Origin: S015-6 sp964384945
GTDB taxonomy: Bacteria; Desulfobacterota; DSWW01
DNA: 64,000 bases
Direction: 5' to 3'
Assembly: GCA_964384945.1 (NCBI GenBank)
Contig: CAYLMK010000002.1
Coordinates: forward strand, 248,001 to 312,000
Numbering within the stretch: position 1 is the first letter of the stretch; the number at the start of each line of letters is the position of its first letter. Shown here piece by piece: positions 25,037 through 33,261 of this stretch. The notes below the pieces were generated by a model, which worked only from the letters and a program-made list of their open reading frames with translations, did not search any database and was not told the origin of the DNA. Made by a program: the position numbers and the translations under genes.

Positions 25037-26053
25037 CTACTCCCGGAAGCGCAGGCAGATCTTTCCGAAATGCTCTCCCCTTTGCATGACCTGCAGGGCC
25101 TCTCTGACCTCCTCGAAGGGAAAGACGCGGTCGACGACAGGGGCGAGCTTGTGATGCGCAATCGCGCGGTTCATCGCTTCGAAGCCTTCCCGATGACCGA
25201 CCATGATACCCTGCACCCGAACGTTCTTCATGAGGATCGGCAGGATGTTGAGTTCTCTGGCAGCACCGGCCAGCACGCCGATCATGCTGATCTCGCCTCC
25301 GAACCGAACGGCCTGGAGCGATTCCTGCAGCGTGCCCGCGCCTCCCACTTCGATGACGTGATCCACGCCGACGCCCCCGGCCCATTCCCTGACCACCCTT
25401 CCCCATGCGGGCGTCTCCTTGTAGTCGATGCCGTAGTCCGCGCCCATGCCTGCCGCGCGATCGAGCTTCTCGCGGCTGCTCGAGATCACGACCGTCCGGG
25501 CGCCGATCATTTTTCCGATCTGCAGGCCGAAAAGGGAGACTCCTCCCGTACCCTGCAGAAGGATCGTGTCGCCCGCCGTTCGCCTTCCGTACGTGACCAG
25601 CGCACTCCATGCCGTCAGGGCGGCGCACGGGAGCGTTGCGGCCTGCTCGTCGCTCAGGTGCGCCGGCACGTGAACCACCCCCTGCTCCCCAAGCACCCTG
25701 TACTCGGCCAGCATTCCGTCCAGAGGGCTTCCGAGGGTAGTCAGCGCCTTGTCCATCGCAGGCTCGCCGGAAGTCCATCCCTGAAAGAAGCAGCCGGCCA
25801 CCCGGTCCCCCACCTTCACCCGGGAGACGCCGGCCCCGATTTCCACCACCTCCCCCACCCCGTCCGAGCAGGGGATGATCGGCAGGGCCTGCCTCGGGTT
25901 GTAGAGACCCTGGACCATCAGCAGGTCCCGAAAGTTGAGCGAAACGGCCCTCATCCGGATCTTCACCTCGCCCGGTCCCGTTTCCGGCTCGGGACGCTCC
26001 GTCACGACGGTGTTCTCGATCCCGAAAGATCCCTGGACTTGAACGACCTTCAT
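25037..26053 (-). CDS. MDR-family NAD(P)-dependent alcohol dehydrogenase/quinone reductase
   Basis: 338 aa. GroES-like half: RAVSLNFRDLLMVQGLY, PIIPCSDGVGEVVEIGAGVSRVKVGDRV, then AATLPCAALTAWSAL. The Rossmann half has ILLQGTGGVSLFGLQIGKMIGA and a C-terminal VVDRVFPFEEVREALQVMQRGEHFGKICL. Catalytic and structural zinc cysteines of classical ADH are not evident, so it is nearer to the zinc-free quinone reductase/enoyl reductase branch. First gene of a two-gene unit with the methyltransferase. Divergent from bioB. Confidence 0.83.
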   Translation of the reverse strand: MKVVQVQGSFGIENTVVTERPEPETGPGEVKIRMRAVSLNFRDLLMVQGLYNPRQALPIIPCSDGVGEVVEIGAGVSRVKVGDRVAGCFFQGWTSGEPAMDKALTTLGSPLDGMLAEYRVLGEQGVVHVPAHLSDEQAATLPCAALTAWSALVTYGRRTAGDTILLQGTGGVSLFGLQIGKMIGARTVVISSSREKLDRAAGMGADYGIDYKETPAWGRVVREWAGGVGVDHVIEVGGAGTLQESLQAVRFGGEISMIGVLAGAARELNILPILMKNVRVQGIMVGHREGFEAMNRAIAHHKLAPVVDRVFPFEEVREALQVMQRGEHFGKICLRFRE

Positions 26054-26117
26054 CGGTTCCTCCTCTCGTCATTCGCCCCGGAACAGCGGGGCGTCCAATC
26101 ATCCTACTGCTTCGGGA

Positions 26118-26135
26118 CCCTGGTCAAGACCAGGG
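26118..26135. repeat. 8-bp perfect inverted repeat
   Basis: CCCTGGTC-AA-GACCAGGG, followed on the plus strand by CCTTTTCC. It looks like a weak terminator, but no plus-strand gene ends upstream; the nearest gene (oxidoreductase) starts at 26053 on the other strand. Possibly a barrier between the divergent units or a leader hairpin. Confidence 0.4.
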
Positions 26136-26188
26136 CCTTTTCCGTTCATGCAACCCCGCAGGTAGGGATGCACGGGCTCCCCAGATGA

Positions 26189-26221
26189 TTGTAAACCTCG
26201 AAAGAGACTGATGGTTGACAA
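26189..26221 (+). promoter_or_regulatory. BirA operator upstream of bioB
   Basis: TTGTAAACC (26189-26197), 15 bases, GGTTGACAA (26213-26221). This is the BirA biotin-repressor operator TTGTAAACC-N14-16-GGTTTACAA with one mismatch in the right arm. The right arm contains TTGACA (26215-26220), which with TACTTT at 26239-26244 (18-base spacing) makes a possible promoter, so bound BirA would block RNA polymerase. The bioB start is 80 bp downstream. Confidence 0.85.
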
Positions 26222-26301
26222 CCAAGGGCGTATCCGGGTACTTTGTGGCTCCGGAGGCCACAGGCCTTTTCGGCACGAGCCGAGCACATCAGGAGCCGTT
26301 C

Positions 26302-27321
26302 ATGAAAGCTCACCGGCCGGGAACGCCGGGAAATGGCAGGGCTGCTGAGACCGCGGGGGATCTGGAAGCCCTTTTCGATCCGCTGCAGACCCGGACATGG
26401 GACCTGCTCGAGCGGGCCCGAAAGATCCGCGAGGAAAACTTCGGGAACCGTGTTCATCTCTGCAATATTCTGAATGCCAAGTCGGGAGGATGCACCGAAG
26501 ACTGTGCCTTCTGCAGCCAGAGCGTACATCATCGCTCCGAGGTCCCGGTCTACCCGCTGGTCAGCCTGGACAGGGCGCTCGAGGCGGCCGGGGAGGCGGA
26601 GGCCTTCGGCGCCCGGTGCTTCAGCCTCGTGACGAGCGGCCGATCCTTAGAGGGCAGGCGCGAGCGAAAGAGGCTTCTGGCAATCGTCGAGACGATACGG
26701 GTCCGGACGCGTCTGGAAGTTGCCTGCTCCATCGGGCTCGCGTCCTGTGCCTTTCTTCGAGACCTGCGCGCAGCCGGACTCAACACGTTCCACCACAACC
26801 TGGAAACCTCAGCCAGCCACTACGGCAAGATCTGCAGCACCCATTCGTACGAGGAGCGGCTGCGGACTGTCCAGGCCGCGAAAGATGCCGGACTCACGGT
26901 TTGCTCGGGAGGCATTTTCGGGATGGGGGAAACCCCGGCCCAGCGGGCCGAGTTCGCACGGTTGCTGAGACGTCTCGAGGTGGACCGGATCCCGGTGAAT
27001 TTTCTCAATCCCCTGCCCGGTACGGCCATGGAAGGACGCCCGAGGCTCAGGCCCCTGGAGGCCCTGCACACAGCGGCCGCGCTTCGCGTGGCCCTTCCGT
27101 GGCAGGAAATCCTCGTTTGCGGGGGCCGGGAAGTCACGCTCCGGAGCCTTCAGCCCCTGCTCTTCAGCGCCGGCGCAAACGGGATCATGACCGGCAGATA
27201 CCTCACCACGCCGGGGCAGGGGGTCGAGGCGGATCAGCGCATGCTCGCCGACCTGGAACTCGACTTCACCTCTTCGGCCCGTGCGTCGCGCCTCGGAAGC
27301 GCCAAGGATCGAGGTGCATGA
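26302..27321 (+). CDS. bioB: Biotin synthase
   Basis: 339-aa radical SAM enzyme that inserts sulfur into dethiobiotin. The radical SAM cluster motif CTEDCAFC is at residues 64-71, preceded by VHLCNILNAKSGG, and the family signatures HHNLETS, CSGGIFGMGET and NFLNPLPGTAMEG follow. The C terminus has GANGIMTGRYLTTPGQG. ATG 26302 has an aggag site. First gene of bioBFAD behind a BirA operator; its stop overlaps the bioF start (ATGA). Confidence 0.97.
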   Translation: MKAHRPGTPGNGRAAETAGDLEALFDPLQTRTWDLLERARKIREENFGNRVHLCNILNAKSGGCTEDCAFCSQSVHHRSEVPVYPLVSLDRALEAAGEAEAFGARCFSLVTSGRSLEGRRERKRLLAIVETIRVRTRLEVACSIGLASCAFLRDLRAAGLNTFHHNLETSASHYGKICSTHSYEERLRTVQAAKDAGLTVCSGGIFGMGETPAQRAEFARLLRRLEVDRIPVNFLNPLPGTAMEGRPRLRPLEALHTAAALRVALPWQEILVCGGREVTLRSLQPLLFSAGANGIMTGRYLTTPGQGVEADQRMLADLELDFTSSARASRLGSAKDRGA

Positions 27322-28589
27322 ATACGCGCTTCGAAGGAAAAGGGCGGGAAGGCCGGTCCGGCAAACGGGAGACGTCCGCAACGGCCGATGCTGAGACGCC
27401 TTACGGCCTCATCGAGGAACGACTGGCGAGGCTTCGAGCGGCGAACCGATACCGGTCTCTTCGTCGCGTGGAGACGCCCCAGGCCGCCCGCATCCTGCTC
27501 GACGGAAGAGAGGCCCTTCTCTTCTGTTCGAACAACTACCTCGGCCTCGCCGATCATCCGGCCCTCAAGGCCGCGGCCGGGGAGGCCGCTGAGCGTTTCG
27601 GATGCGGATCGGGCGCATCGCGGCTGATCTCCGGGAACATGGGCCTTCACGAAGATCTCGAGGCGAGACTCGCCCTCTTCCAGGGGTATCCCGCCTGCCT
27701 CCTCTTCAACAGCGGGTATGCCGCCAACGTGGGGATTCTCTCCTGCCTGATGGAGGCAGGGGACGTGATCTTCAGCGACGCCCTGAACCACGCAAGCCTC
27801 ATCGACGGCTGCCGCCTGAGCCGAGCCGACGTGAAGATCTACCGGCACCGGGATACGGATCATCTTGCGTTCCTGATCCGGCAGGCCCGGGATTATCGAA
27901 AGAAGCTGATCGTGACCGACACCCTGTTCAGCATGGACGGCGATCTGGCCCCGCTTCCCGATTTGGTCGGCCTGGCCCACCGCCATGGTTGCATGCTCAT
28001 GCTGGACGAGGCCCACGCGGTAGGCGTGATGGGCGCGCACGGACGAGGGGTCGCCGAACATTACGGCCTCGCTGAGGCTGCGGACATCTCGGTGGGAACC
28101 TTGGGCAAGGCCTTGGGAAGCTTCGGCGCCTTTGCAGTCTGCCGGCCGCCCGTCCGGGAATACCTGCTCAACCATGCCCGGAGCCTCATCTACTCGACCA
28201 GCCTCCCCCCGCCGGTCCTGGCTGCGGCCGCCAAGGCGCTGGAGATCGTGGCGGCCGAACCGGATCGCCGGGCGTCCCTCAGGCAGAACGCGGATCTCTT
28301 CGCACGGGGCCTCAGGGACCTTGGATTCTCCATCCCGGAACCGGTCACGCAGATTCAGTCGGTCATCCTGGGCGAGGAGGCCAAGGCCATGAGCCTCTGC
28401 GAGCAACTGCTGGTGCGGGGGATCTACGCCCAGGGCATCCGGCCTCCCACTGTGCCCCCGGAAACGTCACGCATCCGGTTCTCGCTCATGGCCACCCACA
28501 CCCGAGAGGACGTCCGCCGGGCGCTGGATGCCCTCGCGTCGTCGCTTGCCGCCTTGGGCTTGCCCGTCGCATCCCTTGCGCGGCGTTAG
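27318..28589 (+). CDS. bioF: 8-amino-7-oxononanoate synthase
   Basis: 423-aa PLP enzyme that condenses pimeloyl thioester with alanine. Motifs: FCSNNYLGLADHP, GCGSGASRLISGN, LFNSGYAANVG, SDALNHASLIDGCRLS, DEAHAVGVMGAHGRG and the PLP lysine in VGTLGKALGSFGA. An N-terminal extension of about 30 residues relative to E. coli BioF is hydrophilic. Start overlaps the bioB stop with gaggtg just upstream, so translation is coupled. The next gene begins 13 bp after its stop. Confidence 0.95.
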   Translation: MNTRFEGKGREGRSGKRETSATADAETPYGLIEERLARLRAANRYRSLRRVETPQAARILLDGREALLFCSNNYLGLADHPALKAAAGEAAERFGCGSGASRLISGNMGLHEDLEARLALFQGYPACLLFNSGYAANVGILSCLMEAGDVIFSDALNHASLIDGCRLSRADVKIYRHRDTDHLAFLIRQARDYRKKLIVTDTLFSMDGDLAPLPDLVGLAHRHGCMLMLDEAHAVGVMGAHGRGVAEHYGLAEAADISVGTLGKALGSFGAFAVCRPPVREYLLNHARSLIYSTSLPPPVLAAAAKALEIVAAEPDRRASLRQNADLFARGLRDLGFSIPEPVTQIQSVILGEEAKAMSLCEQLLVRGIYAQGIRPPTVPPETSRIRFSLMATHTREDVRRALDALASSLAALGLPVASLARR

Positions 28590-28602
28590 AAGGGGACCCC
28601 CC

Positions 28603-30003
28603 ATGGAAGACAGCAAGTATTCTCGCCTTCCCCTCTCGGCGGCAGAGAAGGAATCGCTGGTTGCGGCCGACCGCAAGTACGTTTGGCATCCCTTCACGCA
28701 GATGCAGGAGTGGCGCGAACAGCCCTGCATGATCGTGGCCGCAGGGGAAGGCGCCTATGTGATCGACGTGGACGGGAACCGGTACCTCGACGGGATCAGT
28801 TCCCTCTGGGTCAACGTGCACGGGCACCGGCGCAAGGAGATCGATGAGGCGGTCCGAGGCCAACTGGACCGCATCGCACACTCGACCCTTCTCGGAACGG
28901 CCAACATTCCGTCGATCGAGCTTGCGGAAAGAATCGTAAGGGTCGCACCGGAGGGGCTATCCCGGGTCTTTTACTCGGACAACGGCTCCACGGCCGTGGA
29001 GGTGGCCCTCAAGATCGCCTTTCAATACTGGCAGCAGCACGAGGACCCCGGGAAGAGGAAGAAACAGCGGTTCGTCTCCTTCCATAACGCCTATCATGGG
29101 GACACTCTGGGCTCGGTGAGCGTGGGAGGCATCGACCTGTTCCACGAAAAGTACAGGCCGCTCCTTTTCCCGGTGCACAAGGTCCACTACCCCTACTGTT
29201 ATCGCTGCCGTCTGGGGCTCGACCCGGCGGAATGCGGAATTGCCTGCCTCGACGAACTCGAGAGCCTGATGAAAAGGGAGTCACCCAACCTGGCGGGCCT
29301 GATCATCGAGCCTCTGGTCCAGGGGGCCGCCGGCATGATCACGGCCCCGCCGGGCCATCTGAAGGCGGTCGAGAACCTTTGCCGCAGGCACGACGTCCTG
29401 CTCATCGCAGACGAGGTGGCCGTCGGGTGGGGAAGGACGGGCAGGCTCTTCGCCGTCGAGCACGAGGGTGTGCGGCCGGACCTGATGGCCATGGCAAAGG
29501 GGCTCACCGGCGGTTATCTCCCCCTGGCAGCAACCCTGACCACGGACAGGGTCTACGAGGCGTTCCTGGGGCCCTATGAGGCGGAAAGGACCTTCTTCCA
29601 CGGGCACAGCTATACAGGCAATCCGCTGGCCGCGGCCGCGGCTCTTGCATCCGTGGAGATCTTCGAGCGGGAGAAGACGATCGAGGCCCTCCAGCCGAAG
29701 ATCTCGCACCTGGAGCGGGGGCTGGAGCGATTCCGGCAGCTCGAGCATGTGGGGGACATCCGTCAGCGGGGCCTCATGGTGGGCGTCGAACTCGTGGAGG
29801 ACCGGCGGAGCAAGCGCTCCTATCCGGCCGGCAAGCGCATCGGAATGATGGTGGCCCTCGAGGCCCGCCGCCACGGGGTTCTTCTGCGGCCCCTGGGAGA
29901 TGTGATGGTCCTTATGCCCCCTTTCGTGATCACGCTGGAGGAGATCGACCGTCTCCTCGACGTCACCTACACGTGCATCGTGACCATCACGAAGAACAAG
30001 TGA
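28603..30003 (+). CDS. bioA: Adenosylmethionine-8-amino-7-oxononanoate aminotransferase
   Basis: 466-aa class III aminotransferase making 7,8-diaminopelargonic acid. Motifs: VWHPFTQMQEW (a BioA hallmark), YLDGISSLWVNVHGH, YSDNGSTAVEVALKIAFQYW, HNAYHGDTLG, LLIADEVAVGWGRTG and the PLP lysine in AMAKGLTGGYLPLA. HGHSYTGNPLAAAAAL follows. Length and motifs are of the BioA group from Bacillus and deltaproteobacteria. Start ATG after agaagggga. A 233-bp gap separates it from bioD. Confidence 0.95.
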   Translation: MEDSKYSRLPLSAAEKESLVAADRKYVWHPFTQMQEWREQPCMIVAAGEGAYVIDVDGNRYLDGISSLWVNVHGHRRKEIDEAVRGQLDRIAHSTLLGTANIPSIELAERIVRVAPEGLSRVFYSDNGSTAVEVALKIAFQYWQQHEDPGKRKKQRFVSFHNAYHGDTLGSVSVGGIDLFHEKYRPLLFPVHKVHYPYCYRCRLGLDPAECGIACLDELESLMKRESPNLAGLIIEPLVQGAAGMITAPPGHLKAVENLCRRHDVLLIADEVAVGWGRTGRLFAVEHEGVRPDLMAMAKGLTGGYLPLAATLTTDRVYEAFLGPYEAERTFFHGHSYTGNPLAAAAALASVEIFEREKTIEALQPKISHLERGLERFRQLEHVGDIRQRGLMVGVELVEDRRSKRSYPAGKRIGMMVALEARRHGVLLRPLGDVMVLMPPFVITLEEIDRLLDVTYTCIVTITKNK

Positions 30004-30236
30004 ATGAAATAGCGGTCGGCCCCGGGGGCATCCGGAAGCCGGAATTCTCGAGGGGGCGAAACAGCGTCGGTTTCCGTTCGATCCTGGAGAGTGTGACCGA
30101 CGCCCTCGGCCGCGCGATGAGGGGCGGCTGAGACATTCTCCCCCAGATCCATGGGCGAGGGTTGTCTCGGGCAGGATCCAGGAAACCGGCACGCAAGCGG
30201 GCACGGGCATGCCAAGGGGCCGGGGAGGAAGAGAGA

Positions 30237-30968
30237 ATGGGGGTTCGGCCGAACGGGCTTTTCATCACGGGGACCGACACAGGCGTCGGGAAGACCTTTG
30301 TGGCTGCCGGGCTGGCCCGGTGCCTGCGGGACAGGGGCATCCGGACCGGCGTGCTCAAGCCGGCGGAGACCGGCTGCCGGCTGCGCACGGGGCGGAGGGT
30401 CCCCGGGGACGGGGTCTTTCTCAAATACATGGCAGGCGCAGCCGAGCCGATCGAGAAAATCGTCCCCTACCGGCTCGCGGCCCCGCTCGCCCCTCAGGCG
30501 GCTGCCGAAAGGGAGGGGGTGCGCATCCGGACCACCCGCATCCAACGGGCATTCCGCACGATCTCGTCTCGATATGATTGCACCCTCGTCGAAGGGGCGG
30601 GCGGGATCCTGGCTCCGGTGACGAGCAGAGACACGATGGCGGACCTGATCCGCCTCCTCAGGGTCCCGGTCCTGCTCGTGAGCCGCATCGGGCTGGGCAC
30701 CCTGAACCACACGCTCCTCACCCTCTCCTGCCTCGAGCGGCGCCGGATCCCGGTCGTCGGTATCGTCCTGAACGACCCGAGCGGATGCAGGGACCTTTCC
30801 GCACGGTCCAACCCCTCCACGCTCGCGCAGTGGAGCTCCGTACCGATTCTGGGCAACATCCCGTACCGCAAAGGGATCCGGACAACAAGGGAATTTGCGA
30901 ACGAGATCGCCGGCAGGGTGGAGCGTTATGTGGATCTGGACCGAATCATCGAAAGCTGCATCGGTTGA
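30237..30968 (+). CDS. bioD: Dethiobiotin synthetase
   Basis: 243 aa. P-loop FITGTDTGVGKT, GVLKPAETGC (the switch I-like KP-x-E/Q-TG motif), APLAPQAAAEREG, TLVEGAGGILAPV and LLVSRIGLGTLNHTLLTL. Closes the ureido ring of dethiobiotin using ATP and CO2. ATG 30237 follows ggaggaagaga. The upstream gap (30004-30236) has no gene I can support and may carry its own expression signal. Confidence 0.93.
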   Translation: MGVRPNGLFITGTDTGVGKTFVAAGLARCLRDRGIRTGVLKPAETGCRLRTGRRVPGDGVFLKYMAGAAEPIEKIVPYRLAAPLAPQAAAEREGVRIRTTRIQRAFRTISSRYDCTLVEGAGGILAPVTSRDTMADLIRLLRVPVLLVSRIGLGTLNHTLLTLSCLERRRIPVVGIVLNDPSGCRDLSARSNPSTLAQWSSVPILGNIPYRKGIRTTREFANEIAGRVERYVDLDRIIESCIG

Positions 30969-31000
30969 CGGAGATCGAAGCGCTCTCGAGATGATTCGGG

Positions 31001-31942
31001 TCAGACAGGCTCGAAGGCCTTGATGCCTGACAGGTGGTCCAGCATGGCGAGGTAGAGCCTGTCCCTCTTGTGCAAGATCTCGGCCTCGCTTCGTCCGCCG
31101 TAGTCATAGATGCCCTTGCCTGTTTTCGCGCCGAGACACCCCCCGCTCACGCGCTCCTCGATCAGGGGATGCTGCATACCAACGCTCTTCAGGATGTCGT
31201 GAAGGAGGTCCAATCCCGTGAAATCGAGCGTCTGCACCACGCCCACGATGGGCAACCGGAGCCCAAGAGTGAGCTTGACGGCCCGATCGATCTCCTCCGG
31301 GCTCGCCCAGCCCTTTGCCAGCATCTCGAGCACCTGCATGCCGATCGCGTTCTGAAGCCGGTTGACGATGAAGGAGGGCACGAATTCCTTGAGCACCAGC
31401 GTCTCTTTTCCGATGCGCTTCATCAGGCCGTCCGTGAAATCCACCGCCCCCTTGGCCGTCCGCGGACCCGGAACCACCTCGACCAGGGGGATGATGTGGG
31501 GGGGCGCGAACCAGTGGGCGACGACCAGGCGTCCCGGATCCCGGAGCGCCGCGATGCCGAAAACGTCCAGTGTCGACGTATTGCTCGCGATGACCGTACC
31601 CTCCGGCAGGGAATCCTCCAGTCGTGAGAAGACCAGCCTTTTCACGTCCGGGACCTCGACCACCGCCTCGACGGCGAAACCGGCGCCTTCGGCCGCCGCC
31701 TCGAGGTCCGTGGAGGGCCGGATCTGCTCGAGGATGCCGGGAACCTCTCTCTCCGGGACGCTCCCATGCTCCACGAGCGTCCTCAGGCCGGACTCGATCC
31801 GGTGCATGGCGCGGTCGAGGCTCTTCCGGTCGACATCGACGAGGCCCACCCCGATCCCTGCCCGGGAGAAAACCTGCGCGATCCCGCTTCCCATCGTCCC
31901 TGCGCCAACCACCACCACACGTTCGACGGCCTTCGGGTCCAT
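31001..31942 (-). CDS. 3-hydroxyacyl-CoA dehydrogenase (single-domain)
   Basis: 313 aa. NAD-binding motif VVVVGAGTMGSGIAQVFSRAG, acidic end of beta2 LVDVD, VEAVVEVPDVK, SNTSTLDVFGIA and the catalytic region AHWFAPPHIIPLVEVVPGPRT, then FIVNRLQNAIGMQVLEML. In classical enzymes the motif is H-F-F-N-P; here HWFAPPHIIP is a variant, so the substrate may not be a simple acyl-CoA. Relatives include lambda-crystallin/carnitine-type dehydrogenases. ATG 31942 has a ggaggaggag site. Confidence 0.85.
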   Translation of the reverse strand: MDPKAVERVVVVGAGTMGSGIAQVFSRAGIGVGLVDVDRKSLDRAMHRIESGLRTLVEHGSVPEREVPGILEQIRPSTDLEAAAEGAGFAVEAVVEVPDVKRLVFSRLEDSLPEGTVIASNTSTLDVFGIAALRDPGRLVVAHWFAPPHIIPLVEVVPGPRTAKGAVDFTDGLMKRIGKETLVLKEFVPSFIVNRLQNAIGMQVLEMLAKGWASPEEIDRAVKLTLGLRLPIVGVVQTLDFTGLDLLHDILKSVGMQHPLIEERVSGGCLGAKTGKGIYDYGGRSEAEILHKRDRLYLAMLDHLSGIKAFEPV

Positions 31943-32048
31943 TCTCTCCTCCTCCTTTACGAGTCTCTTTCTCACCTGCGGCGGAGCCGGCTCGCCGCGG
32001 GGCGGCCGGGCACGTGCATACAGGATCCGCCGGCCTTCTCGATCTTCT

Positions 32049-32321
32049 TCAAGGCCGTCCTGCGTCGACGAATCGGTCCAAGTAGGGTACATACAGCTTT
32101 TTTCGTACTTCTTCAACGCTCTTTTGGCGGATCTCGATCCTGCCCTCTTCGAAGGCCCCGAGGCCCTTGTCTCGGGCGGCCTCCACGTTTTCGACCCTCT
32201 GGATCGGAAGGACGACCATCCGGCAGGCCGTGGCGTCGATCGCCACCATGTCGCGGCCGGCCGGAACGCAATCGAAGTCGACCGGGGTGCCCGAATGAGG
32301 GCCCAAGCCGGCCATTGGCAA
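32049..32321 (-). pseudogene. C-terminal remnant of a DUF362 protein
   Basis: The frame encodes about 80 residues resembling the C-terminal part of DUF362 proteins: GPHSGTPVDFDCVPAGRDMVAIDATACRM, then VENVEAARDKGLGAFEEGRIEI. The frame stays open upstream, but the sequence no longer resembles the family beyond GLGPHSG, and the divergent LysE gene begins at 32542. The ferredoxin-like and N-terminal parts (about 250-300 aa) are missing. No ribosome site or ATG in a suitable place. Probably a decayed gene. The surrounding stretch 31943-32541 holds no other gene. Confidence 0.6.
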
Positions 32322-32541
32322 GGATGTCGAGATCCGTGGCCCCGTTCCCTGACCGCCCCGATTCCGGCGCAGAGCATGTCCCGGCTTTCCGCCGTAGCGG
32401 TCCTTTTGCTCCTGCGAGGCCTTTCCTTTCCGCGGCGGTTGACTACCTGCTTATACTCCTGGCAGGAATGCAGGGTCCGAGGGGGAGCCGCCCGCGGGCC
32501 TGCTCGACACGGCAGCCGGGCCGGGGTTATTGTTACCGTCA

Positions 32542-33177
32542 ATGACCGATGAGACGCTGACCTCCCTGGCCGCAGGAACCGTGTTCGGCCTTTCGGCCGG
32601 CCTCGCGCCCGGACCCTTGCTCGCCCTTGTCGTCACACAGACCCTGCAGCACGGCATCCGAGAGGGGGCGAAGGTCGCCATGGCCCCCCTGCTCACGGAC
32701 CTGCCCATCATCCTGGTCTCGCTGCTGGTACTGAGCAGGCTGAGCCGGTTCGAGCCTCTGCTGGGCGTTGTCTCGGTCCTGGGAGGAGCCTATGTCCTGC
32801 TTCTGGCTTACGGAAGCCTTCGAACGGGCGCAACGAACCTGGTTGAGCCGCACGACCGGCCGCGGTCCTTCCGAAAAGGGGCGATGATCAATGCCCTGAA
32901 CCCCCACCCTTACCTGTTCTGGGCCACGGTGGGCGGACCGTTCTTGTTGCGAAACGGCGAGCAAGGCGTGGCGGCGCCGTTTCTCTTCCTCCTCGCCTTC
33001 TATCTGTTCCTGGTCGGCTCGAAAGTGATTCTGGCCGTCCTTGTGGGGAGGTCCCGCACGCTTCTGCGAAAAAGGGGATACGCCTGGAGCCAGCGTGTGA
33101 TGGGATGCCTCCTGGCGCTGTTCGCCGCCTTGCTCCTGCGGGACGGCCTGCTGTCCCTTGGGTGGCTCCGGCGGTAA
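32542..33177 (+). CDS. LysE-family exporter
   Basis: 211 aa with about six membrane helices. The LysE/RhtB pattern is visible: AAGTVFGLSAGLAPGPLLALVVTQTLQHGIREGAKVAMAPLLTD at the start (positions about 8-51), the hallmark G-x-x-PGP, then LGGAYVLLLAYGSLR and KGAMINALNPHPYLFWATVGGP. Exports an amino acid or related small molecule. Start ATG 32542; an in-frame TTG at 32530 is weaker. Converges with the metallophosphoesterase gene. Confidence 0.85.
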   Translation: MTDETLTSLAAGTVFGLSAGLAPGPLLALVVTQTLQHGIREGAKVAMAPLLTDLPIILVSLLVLSRLSRFEPLLGVVSVLGGAYVLLLAYGSLRTGATNLVEPHDRPRSFRKGAMINALNPHPYLFWATVGGPFLLRNGEQGVAAPFLFLLAFYLFLVGSKVILAVLVGRSRTLLRKRGYAWSQRVMGCLLALFAALLLRDGLLSLGWLRR

Positions 33178-33261
33178 GACATTTCAAAGAGGGGCGCGGT
33201 TCGGTTACATGTGCGTGGATTTTGGCGTCGCCGGGCTGCGAGTCTCGACGCTCAGGATCCA

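Noticed and set aside
26118..26135. Rho-independent terminator
   Set aside because: The stem is perfect, but no gene is transcribed into it in the direction that has the weak T-run; listed only as an inverted repeat.
30004..30236. Riboswitch (cobalamin or TPP type) before bioD
   Set aside because: The segment GGCTGAGA recalls part of a TPP element, but the conserved partner blocks are absent and the gene is not in thiamin metabolism.
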